NCBI GenBank assembly: GCA_011947345.1
Contig: JAAVTG010000311.1
Span: 1-22,684 of the forward strand
From: Phytophthora quininea
Lineage: Eukaryota > Oomycota > Peronosporomycetes > Peronosporales > Peronosporaceae
DNA length: 22,684 bases
Reading direction: 5' to 3'
A program made the position numbers and the translations under genes. Positions within the stretch are counted from its first letter, which is position 1; each line of letters starts with the position of its first letter. This document shows positions 8,921 to 16,989 of this stretch, piece after piece. Under the pieces are notes generated by a model, which was not told where the DNA came from, did no database searches, and saw nothing but the letters and a program-made list of their open reading frames with translations.

Positions 8921-10661
8921 AAAGCGTCAGCTTACTACCACCCAAGCTCGTGGCGAAGGACACACCAAAGTGGGGAAAGGTCCTCTGTCGTTTGAACTCT
9001 ACGAGTTTCTCTCCACCCACTTGATGGCGCTACCAGGTAGTGATGCCATTTTCGCTCGGATGTATTTGATTGTATCATGGAATCTCATGTGTCGCTCTGC
9101 AAACGCTTTTGGCAATCGCCATTCGCACATCGAATGGCGTGGTGATTCCCTGAGAGTCTACTTTGCACACATGAAAAACGACCAGAGTGGAGATCGACCA
9201 CGCGATCCACGTCACGTATATGCCAACCCGCTTCAACCAGCTATTTGTCCTATATTGGCATTGGCAATTTACTGGGCAACAACTATATTTGATGAGGATA
9301 ATCGCTTGTTTCCCGGATCCGACCAGTACGATCGATTTCGAAAGAGCTTGCAACGATTACTGGTGGACGGTGAGGTATTCGCAGAGCTGAAGAGACGAGG
9401 CGTCAGCCCCAGAGATCTCGGAACGCATTCAATGCTGAAGGGTGCTGCTACATTTTGTGCTTCTGGTACTACAGCTTGTCCATCATCTACAGCGGTGCAC
9501 TTACGCGCAGGTTGGTTTTGGTGGTGTTCAAAACACCTGTCTCTGCTATGAGGCTGCAGGAGATATGCACGTTGGAAGAACGATTGCAGGTCTTCCATCT
9601 AGTAGTCATGAGTTTGTCGTTTTGCCGCCTCACTTTCAGCATCAAGACGAATGGATTCATCGCGGAGTCTCTACAATATTTCAAGAGATACCAGAACACT
9701 TAGCATTCGTGGGAGAATTCTGTCTCGCATCACTGGTATACCACATACTTTTCCTTCGTACACACCTCCGGCCTCGGCATCCCATCTTCGAGACAGCTCT
9801 GTTTCAAGATGTCAACTTACTGCAAAGTTTGTTAGAGCGTGTGCGTTGCGGGTTCAGCACACCTGACTCCAAGTTGAAGGCAACAGGAGTTCCACCGCAT
9901 GTATCCATCTTAAGCCAGATGAAGGAACTACAAGACAGAACACTGTCGACCATCGAAAAGATCGAAGACGCACGCCGCGATATTGTGAAGGACATCGTGC
10001 ACGAGCTGGAGGATCGCGCCATTGGAGCACGTATCGTCACGTATGACGGATTACATGAAGCGCTGCACAGTTGCCTTGCTGAAGTGGGTGTTCATGACCT
10101 ATTCAACCAGCACAACGTGTTAGCTCCTCCAGACGTGGGTGATCCAGCGGCTTGCGATGAACGCACAACAGTGCCTACCTTCTTCTGGGCTGGGAGATTT
10201 CGCAGAGTCCCTCCTGATTTTGTTCTCCCCGAGTGCTCAGTCGCCCACTTGTGGGTGGTGTGGAGGTGCGGAAATGCCGAGAAGCAGTTGCCGCCTCTGC
10301 ACTTGATCGAAGGTGCTGACATGCCAAACCGAAACAGTCAAAAGCGTCTTAGTGACGCTCGATATTTTATGAAGAAAATTGAGGCGTTTGCTACAGCAAG
10401 AGACTTACTGCGGTCGAGACAATCCGTAGAGGAAGCTGTGAGAGTTTACACGGCGTGTTCATCAGCTGTTGAGGTGCCACTCCGCACCACACACGCTAGG
10501 AAGCGACGGAGAGGGCAGCTAGGCTGGGTGTCACTTGTCCGTCTGCATCGAATCGCCGACAAGCTCGCGAGACAGCAAGCGTAGGTCCGTAGGTCAAATT
10601 TCGCTCTCGTTCTATTAGCTAATTTGAATGTCCTGACGAGGTCCTGAAAATTCCGTTTAAG

Positions 10662-10668
10662 AATCATT
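10662..10668 (+). repeat. Right Crypton junction repeat AATCATT
   Basis: Identical to 7314-7320. To its right, CCGTTTGACGCGC is the same sequence that follows the heptamer in the empty site at the window start (one difference in the first dozen bases). Confidence 0.85.
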
Positions 10669-10679
10669 CCGTTTGACGC

Positions 10680-10736
10680 GCTATTTTCTGCCGCCGTTTC
10701 ACGACTGGGGCAGCACGAAGTAGAATATCGAGTAGA
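10680..10736 (+). promoter_or_regulatory. Conserved promoter-proximal block, gene copy 2 (Crypton just upstream)
   Basis: TATTTTCTGCCGCCG then TTTCACGACTGGGGCAGCAC precedes the ATG at 10737, as in copies 1 and 3. Only this copy has the additional TAGAATATCGAG stretch. The Crypton ends at 10668, so everything further upstream of this promoter has been moved about 3.3 kb away. Confidence 0.5.
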
Positions 10737-12514
10737 ATGTCAGCGACCCAGGTGCACCCGTTGGTCCGCCAGGCAAGTGCGTCGACCAAGAGAGCGAGTT
10801 ATCTTCGGAGAGCGTTTTCGCAGCTTGATCACAAGTGGAGCGACATCCAAGTGGGTCGGCAGGGAAAGTACTCGATCGAACGCCTCGAAAGTCTGCAGCT
10901 CTACTGCCAAACGACGTCCACAATCCGCGTATTTCTAGTGTGTTTTCTCACCCCAGCGCCGGCCTTGCTGGTCAGCGTGCTTTTGGAATGTCTACCTTTG
11001 CGTCCTCCATCGGACGGGTGGAGAGCAAATTGGGTTTTGTGGGTCCGTCTCAGTACAATGGTTTTCATACTGAACACCAGTGGAACTTCCATGTTGAGCC
11101 AAATTGTGCCAGCGCTGCTCCTAACGACGAAGAAAATTGTACTGATCGCAGCGGGCACGACCGCTGGTTTCACGGGATTTTTATCGCGCTGGCGAGTACG
11201 ATTGGGTTTCCGGTGCCGTTCATGTTTCAGCTCGGATTCTTTCCAAATACGATTTTCATTGTGATGATGTTGGTCCTCGTGTTGGGAAAGGAACCGTTTA
11301 CGCGTCACTCACCGTGTCGACAACGCTTGAACATCTTCCACGACTTTTTAGCTGCTAACGGGTTGGTGATTGCCATGTTTCCCATCCTGAAAGTTCTCTA
11401 CGATCACGTTCCAGCGAGATACCAAGGACCTGCTACGTTATTACTCGTGATGTGGAAATTCGCAGCGAAAAAGTTCATGGTGCGCTCAACGAGGCAGTTA
11501 GAGGACTACATGCCGCAGATGGTGGCCTTTATTGTGGATTTCTTCAGCTCGCTTTTCGTGTCCGTGTGCATGTACAGCTCATCTTCCGCCAGTGTATCAG
11601 CGTTGGTCATAGCTGTCGACGTGCTGCAATCTGGTCTGGAGTTTCGAGAGGTCCGTATGAATGCTAAATCACTGTACGCTTTGGTGCAAAACTCGAGACA
11701 TCACGGTGTGAACGATGAAGTTGATAAGCAAGCAGACCAAATGGTCTTGTTAGATTTTCTTCTCGCCATTACTAGAAACCCGAAAACATATCCAACAGGG
11801 GCCTGGCAGACGTTCGACTCTGGGCTTGTCTACCTCATCATCTTCCTCAAGAGCGAGTGGAATCCTTGAAATCTGTCGAAAAGCTCAACTCGCAACACCA
11901 TGCTCCAATCATAACCGACTGTCCTCCCGAACAGAAGCGTCTACCTCAACGCGCAGACGTTATGCCACTTGGGGACCCAATGCAACCCAATCGGAATAAT
12001 GCTTCCAACAGCTCGACCCGGTCAATACGCGGCGCTGACAATTTGGTGACTCAAGGACTACAGACATTATTTCACTGCGAGTACCTTGGTCTCGTCGAAT
12101 ACGTCGAATGCGCTATCCCGCTCATGTATGTGGTGTACAAGTCCGTACTACACGTGCTTCCAAACGCAGTATACTACCCAGGAGGCGCAGGAAGTTGGAA
12201 CATTGTTGCAGTGGGAAACATTTTGCTCTATTCTTTGCTTGAAGTCGGCACTTTTGTGGCGTTCAACAAGCTACTGCAGCGCAAGTTCGCTTTCTCCCCG
12301 TTGTACCAGGTTGCCTTTGTTCTGGAGAACCAATTTGTGTGGTCCAGGCGGCATTGTTTTGTGCGTGCTTTGGTGTGCTGTCATACGAGCTCGAACATTT
12401 TGGTACGTCGTGCTTTCTGAACGTTATCACTTCTTCAGTGCTGATTGAGATGCTCTTTTGTTTCTAGGTGCGGACTTTACTCTTCGCTTCCGGTGGCTAC
12501 AGCACAATTCGTAG
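10737..12514 (+). pseudogene. Polytopic membrane protein, family copy 2 (three frame breaks)
   Basis: Starts MSATQVHPLVRQ and is open through the first hydrophobic segments, unlike copy 1. Breaks: the T run 11178-11182 (shared with copy 1), the G run 11798-11801 (4 G; copy 1 has 5, and its frame stays open), and about 12341 (GG against GGG in copy 1). Exon 1 ends at 12402, intron 12403-12467, and exon 2 (12468-12514) encodes GADFTLRFRWLQHNS then TAG. With one base at each break the length is 571 codons. It is close to a functional gene: all three breaks could be homopolymer contractions in the sequence. Topology is as in copy 1, multi-pass; function unknown. Confidence 0.75.
12403..12467 (+). 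other. Spliceosomal intron in membrane-protein copy 2
   Basis: 65 bp, GTACGT...TTTCTAG, same position and phase as the intron at 6942-7006. Confidence 0.8.
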
Positions 12515-12645
12515 TATCGGTTGCTCATTATTGGCGCTCCAGGTGTAAAGGTTAATATAGATGGGTTGCTTGGACGCACTGCAGCCAAAGGTCAATAAGA
12601 CAAGAGCGCTTATCTCTTCGACACGAGTAAATTACATCAATAGCG

Positions 12646-13194
12646 CTAGTGAACCAACGGCTTCAGCGGCGCCGCCCTCGTCTGGTCGTCGATCACCTGC
12701 TCGCGAATATTGTCCGGCACAGCGCCAATAACGGAGCTACAGTAGCGAACAAAAATCACATCTGTTAGAACCAGAAAGCCGTCTGCAATCCTTAATCGGT
12801 TGCCGTACATGTTGTCTCCGCGGACAATGTAGAGCCCCAGCTCCACGGCCTCCACGGGCTCCTTGAGCGAGTACACGCGCTCAAAACTGTCGTCCAGAAT
12901 CACGTTCACGCACTGGTCGAAGCCCTTGAGCACGCCCTGCAATTGTACACAGTCAATGTCAGTCCACAGCAGCCGCTACTGATTGGTCTGCGCACGATGA
13001 TGTTGCGGCCGTCGTTGGTGATGACGGAGATCGTCTCTGTAGATTCACACGGCAGGAAATAGACAGCAACACCACCACAGTTAGAAGTTCCACCGCCTCC
13101 GCTAGGTGAAAATGTCCTTGGTAGTGTTTAGGACGCCCTCCACCCCACGCAACAGCCACGTACGGTTCATCATCTCCTGCAGATACGTCGCCAT
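12646..13194 (-). CDS. LSM8: LSm8, U6 snRNA-associated Sm-like protein, four exons
   Basis: Exons on the minus strand: 13194-13164, 13036-12996, 12936-12809, 12736-12646, giving 96 residues in one frame. Introns: 127, 59 and 72 bp (GTACGT, GTGCGC and GTACGG donors; CAG or TAG acceptors). The spliced protein starts MATYLQEMMNQTISVITNDG and continues RNIIGVLKGFDQ, a perfect Sm1 motif. Sm2 is LYIVRGDNI at the exon 3/4 border, and the C-terminus ends RAAPLKPLVH, like other LSm8 proteins. LSm8 defines the nuclear LSm2-8 ring, which binds the 3' oligo-U of U6 snRNA and supports splicing; LSm1 replaces it in the cytoplasmic ring. The region before the start codon is shared with the divergent gene at 13287. 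No frame breaks. Confidence 0.95.
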
Positions 13195-13286
13195 CTTGGT
13201 CGAAATTGTCGCCGTTACAACCTGACCAATCAGCGGTTTAACCCTTTCACGACCAGAGTTAAATCCGGCCGCTTACAATCGCAGTC
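13195..13286. promoter_or_regulatory. Bidirectional promoter between LSM8 and the coiled-coil gene, with CCAAT box
   Basis: Only 92 bp separate the two divergent start codons. A CCAAT box (GACCAATCAG) lies at 13224-13233, near the middle. No TATA box is evident. The arrangement implies a shared control region; CCAAT-factor binding is inference. Confidence 0.5.
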
Positions 13287-13741
13287 ATGGGCGGCCAGAC
13301 GTCGCGCATGGTGCGCGAGATCGTCGAGGACTCGTCGTACATCCTCCGACAGACCAACCGCGCCACGTACGAGCGCAGCCGAGCGGCCCGCGAAGAGGTT
13401 CAGAGCAAACTGCACGAGCTGCGCAAGCTCAACGAGGAGCTGCTGCAGTCCAAAGAGACGAAGGCGCAGCAGTCCGAGGTCTTCCGCAGCTTCCAGAGCA
13501 ACATGAGCGAGCAGAAGAAGCAGTTGGACGAGGAGGTAAGTAGTCGATCAAAGTATTGCACCAGTCGAGTGGGAAACTGACGTCGTTGTTGCTGCGTGTG
13601 CAGGTGGACGGCTTCGTCAAGCAGTTCGAGCTGCCGAAGAGCTATCAGAAGATCGCAGATGCCCATCGAGAGGAGCAACTCAAGGTCAAGAAGGCTGCAG
13701 AGAAGGCGAAAGAGGAACTGACACACAAGAACAGCAAATAG
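13287..13741 (+). CDS. Small coiled-coil protein with N-myristoylation-like start, two exons
   Basis: Exons 13287-13535 and 13604-13741, intron 13536-13603 (68 bp, GTAAGT...GTGCAG, phase 0), 128 residues. It starts MGGQTSR: Gly2 and Ser6 fit the N-myristoyltransferase consensus, so membrane anchoring is possible. From about residue 25 to 85 it is a strongly charged heptad-rich coiled coil (ELRKLNEELLQSKETKAQQ). A predicted second helix near the end is Lys and Glu-rich (KKAAEKAKEELTHKNSK). I do not recognise the family. It is intact and starts 92 bp from LSM8 on the other strand. The 3' end is 81 bp from the end of the convergent Aurora gene. Confidence 0.8.
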
Positions 13742-13822
13742 AGACTGCAAAATGAAGCTGAGTCGCAGGTTATCGACACAGACATGTGCAAGGGCCTTAG
13801 AGTACACTTGACGCTCATTGCA

Positions 13823-14949
13823 CTAGACGCAGTGCTGCAGGATCCACGGGTGCTCTAGCACACGTTGCAGCGGTATGCGCTGCTGCGGATCATGGCGAAG
13901 GATCTTAATCAACAAGTCGCGCGCATCGGCAGACATGTAGCTCGGGAACTTGAGGTCGACGTGGGCGATGCGACGGTAGGTCTCTTTGGTGTTCTCCGTC
14001 TCGAACGGAGGCGTGCCCGTCAAGAACTCGAACATGAGGATGCCGAGCGTCCACACGTCCACGTTCTCGTCGTGGGGCTTGTTCTCGATCATCTCAGGCG
14101 GCAGGTAGTCGAGTGTGCCACAGAGCGTCGTGCGTCGTGAGGATGGTGCGTGTACAGACCAGCCAAAGTCTGCGATCTTGAGCTCGCCGTGGAAGCCCAC
14201 AAGCAAGTTCTCGGGCTTGATGTCTCGGTGGATGACGTGCTTGCTGTGCATGTAGATGAGCGCTTTGGCCATCTCTTTGACGTACAGCGCCGCCTGCTTC
14301 TCGGAGAAGCGGCCGGCGCGCATGAGCTTCTTGTAGAGCTCTCCTGCGGCGCGTACTCAATAATGAGGTACACTCTCTTGCTGTCGTAAAAGTACCCGTA
14401 GAGTCTCAGGATGGACTTGTGCCGCAGGTGCGACTGGATCTCGATCTCTCGACGCAGCTGGTGCTCCATGCTGCTCTTCATCAGCTGCTGTTTGTTCAGC
14501 ACCTTGAGCGCTACCACATACTTGCTCTGCTTCTCTCTGGCTAGGTACACGTTGCCGAACTTGCCTTTGCCCAGCGGCTTGCCAATCTCAAAGTCGCTGA
14601 GCTTCCACGTCTTCTTGGCGTCCTGCGTCTCGCTCTGGCGGTTGATTGTAGCTGTAGCAGTTGTGGCTGCTTTCTTGGCGGCAGTGGTTGCTGAAGACGT
14701 TGAGCCTTTAAAGTAGCTGCTTGTGTAGGTGTTTGTATGGGTCGAAGGGTTCTCGCCAGGCCGTCGAGACGCCGCCGTTCGGTCCCCCACGGCCTTGCGA
14801 GGGTAGCGCGCGTCCGGCTGGTTGTGCGGCCGCTTTAAAGCGCCACTGGAGGCGACGGCACCAGTCTTAAGAGGACGCGAGTGCAGACCATGGTGCGCGT
14901 AGCTGGACGCGGCCCCGCGGTTCTCCTTGTCGGCATCAAAGCGACGCAT
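13823..14949 (-). CDS. Aurora-family mitotic kinase (one frame break)
   Basis: A 375-residue Ser/Thr kinase if one base missing near 14338-14348 is allowed; the frame breaks just after YLIIEYAP and resumes at the [15 protein letters not shown] helix. Visible motifs: [20 protein letters not shown] (glycine loop), VVALKVL (ATP-binding Lys), [10 protein letters not shown] (catalytic loop), [20 protein letters not shown] (DFG and T-loop; the Trp after DFG and the RRTT-LCGT are Aurora hallmarks), then [10 protein letters not shown]. Aurora kinases control centrosomes, chromosome biorientation and cytokinesis. The ~120-residue N-terminus is basic and disordered, with a KEN box at residues 8-10, a likely APC/C degradation signal. 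No intron. Divergent from MUS81 (114 bp). The A or B type cannot be assigned. Confidence 0.93.
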
Positions 14950-15063
14950 CTCGTGTCGATGGCAGCACCTTCCTCGGAAATGTCAAACAAAATTCAAACT
15001 TGTAACTGATGTTAGTTGTTTAGAATGGTGATGATCAGTTCAAAATTTTAAACGTCGCTGAAC
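14950..15063. promoter_or_regulatory. Bidirectional promoter between Aurora kinase and MUS81
   Basis: 114 bp between the divergent starts, AT-rich in the half nearer MUS81, with no obvious TATA box or CCAAT box. Both products act around mitosis, so shared cell-cycle control is plausible but not shown. Confidence 0.4.
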
Positions 15064-16863
15064 ATGGCGAGTCGCAAGCGGCCGCGGAGTGAGTTCAACT
15101 GCGTGCACGAGGCCAACGATGCGCTGGTGGAGGAGCTGACGGCGCTCAAGCAGCGTGTACGTGAGTCCTCTCACCTAGCGAGCAACTACGCGCGCGCCAT
15201 CGCGTCCGTGCGCGCGTACCCCGATCCCATCCGAAGTGCTGCACAGGCCAAGACGCTTAAGCACGTGGGCAACTATTTGGCCAACCAGATCCACGGAATT
15301 CTCAGGCGCAGGGGCTACTGGAGCAGGACGAGACAGCAGCGCCACCTCCAACTGCCAGACGACCGCCGCCACAGACGAATAAACAGCCCAAACAGGCCGC
15401 ACGAGAGCCGAGAGAACCGAGAGACTATGCGCCAGCCTTTCGCAAGCGTACGGGTCTTGCAATCGAGGGTGGGGCTATTGTGTTCTAATGGCTTTTGTTG
15501 TAGAGCCGTGGTACGTGCTGTTGGTGCTCAAGGAAGCGAAGGCTGTCGATGAAAAAGCAGCCGTGGCGAGCGATATGTTGCTGAACAGGATCCGAGCTGC
15601 AGGGGTAGAGAAGTTCTTAGTTTTATGAGATGGATCGTGTTTTAATTGTGTATTGTTGCTTATTTTGCCTAGTGTGAGAGTAATATTGGCAAGTTGAAGG
15701 CGTGCTTGGCGTCGCTGAGCGGTACGCACGAGGTGGTCAAGCGGTCGAATCTGGGGCACTATTTTCTGACTGAGAAGGGCAAGAGAAGCGCCGAGCTGTG
15801 TCCTGGCTCGCTGACAAGTGCTTCGGAGTCCAATTGTGATAGCCAAAGAGATTCCCAGGAAACGCCGAGCTCCGACGTCGTGTGCATCGATCTACACGAC
15901 TCGGACGACGACGGCGCCTGTGAATTTGTTGTAGAACCAGAGCCAGAGGCGACCAACTCGCAAAGCACTGCACCTGATGATTTGGTATTGGAGTCGGATG
16001 CGTGGGAGCTGATTTTACTGCTGGACCACCGCGAAGTCATTGAACGACGCAATCCGCGTATTCTAGAACGAAAGCTGTTAGAGCGGAACGTGGTGTGTGA
16101 GGTGCGCGCTCTTGGAGTGGGCGACGTCCAATGGATTGCTCGACGGTACCGTATCGGTTGCGAAACGAAGGAGTTTATGCTGAACGTGATTGTAGAGCGC
16201 AAAGAAGTCCACGATCTATCAGGGAGTATCATCGATCGTCGCTTCTTCGAGCAGAAAACTCGTCTGGGTACTGTGCGTGGGGCCTGTGGTCACATGCTTG
16301 TCATCTATCTGGTGGAAGGGTCACTTACTCAGCAAACTACTGTTCGATCGAGTGGGCTTCACACAGCAATGGGCCGCACTCAAGTGCAAAGCAACTTCTT
16401 TGTGCAGTGGTGCCAGAACGCTGACGAGACCGTGACGTTCCTTGCTCGTGTGCATGCGCGTCTTCTGGCCAAGTTCCCGTTGAACGCTAGATTTGCACAG
16501 CCTGTGACATCACGTTTATTGCCATCAAGCACAGACACTGACGATTTTGTACGGGTCTTTTGCCTCCCACCACAGGTAGTTAGCACGTTCAACGCGCAGT
16601 TCAAGAAGAAGACGCAGTTTACCGTGCGAGAGATTTACCAAAAGATGTTGATGCAAGCACCAGGTTTGAGTGCTGCCAAGACAGTTGGTCTCTCGACAAA
16701 ATATGACAACTTTCAAGCGTTGAGAAACGCCTTAAGGAAACATGGTCGTGACAGTGAAGTGGAGCACGTTCGATGTGGCAAAACCCAGCGTCGCCTTGGC
16801 CTGAAAGCCCGTGAATCTTTGGGTGAATTGCTAACGGCCAGTGAATATACCGAGGAAGCGTGA
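15064..16863 (+). CDS. MUS81: MUS81 structure-specific endonuclease, three exons (one frame break)
   Basis: Exons 15064-15447, 15504-15604 and 15673-16863; introns 15448-15503 (56 bp, GTACGG...TAG) and 15605-15672 (68 bp, GTAGAG...TAG). The frame breaks once near 15301-15311; with one base restored the protein is 558 residues. The N-terminal helix-hairpin-helix region runs over the first ~80 residues (NYARAIASVRAYPDPI, then AKTLKHVGNYLANQI). A winged-helix region follows (PAFRK joined to QPWYVLLVLKEA, and NLGHYFLTEKGKRSAEL). The XPF-type nuclease core has LILLLDHREV and the ERKEVHDL motif (VERK-x3-D), then SGSIIDRRFFEQKTRL. C-terminal helices complete the tandem HhH. MUS81 works with an EME1 partner on joint molecules and stalled forks. 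Divergent from Aurora and convergent with the phosphatase (126-bp gap). Confidence 0.92.
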
Positions 16864-16989
16864 CTGCTGCGGACACGATTTTGTCCTTATATCTATAAAA
16901 TGGTTTGCATGTTTCACTGGCATTGATGATATTCAATTGCTGGCTGTGGATGTGTACGACGACAATGTGTACTGTAGTACTTCTCTGCT

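Larger units (their letters stand above)
7518..10584 (+). pseudogene. Crypton tyrosine recombinase with C-terminal GCR1_C-like domain, split by a solo LTR
   Basis: Segments: 7518 to about 7700, then frame-shifted to 7965, LTR 7966-8916, 8921 to about 9519, then shifted again to TAG at 10584; about 704 codons when joined. The N-terminal SAM-like part contains NTHRAGFFNIYRDYG, as in Crypton recombinases. The catalytic part has NLMCRSANAF (first Arg), a basic strand YFAHMKNDQSGD, GTHSMLKGAATFC and LRAGW. The usual H-x-x-R is HSML here (Leu at 9435-9437), and the Tyr expected about nine residues after the Trp is Cys (9538-9540). The C-terminal part (about 10230-10380) resembles the GCR1_C DNA-binding domain, with a W-x-x-W-x-x-G-like pattern and PPLHLIEG, as described for fungal and oomycete CryptonF. 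Loss of the LTR would not restore catalysis if these substitutions are real. Confidence 0.82.
7314..10668 (+). mobile_element. Crypton-type tyrosine-recombinase DNA transposon
   Basis: The 3348-bp insert is delimited by direct repeats AATCATT at 7314-7320 and 10662-10668. The uninterrupted target with one heptamer is present inverted at 62-68. Cryptons lack long terminal inverted repeats and move by a tyrosine recombinase, leaving a short repeat of the crossover sequence, which fits. Without the nested LTR the element is about 2.4 kb and has a single gene. Subterminal motifs include an inverted repeat at 7365-7381 (CAGGACA, 3-base loop, TGTCCTG) and related TCCTGA copies at 10631-10636 and 10642-10654. 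It lies about 69 bp upstream of the ATG of copy 2, inside that gene's upstream region. Confidence 0.88.
10680..12504 (+). repeat. Long direct repeat, right copy (membrane-protein gene)
   Basis: Right-hand partner of 5230-7043. Differences seen by eye include an ~11-base insertion before the ATG that duplicates a TAGAAT-TC motif, AGA instead of TGA at codon 19, an extra base near 10850-10862, one G fewer at 11798-11801, and GG instead of GGG near 12341. The intron is included. Confidence 0.92.

Noticed and set aside
8270..8930. Full LTR retrotransposon or a second transposon inside the Crypton
   Set aside because: Only one terminal repeat is present, with no primer-binding site, gag or pol, so solo LTR is the simpler reading.
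15262..15305. Small intron in MUS81 exon 1 instead of a frame break
   Set aside because: Removing about 41 bases would keep the frame, but it would delete the conserved VGNYLANQI part of the helix-hairpin-helix, and the length is below the other introns here (56-127 bp).
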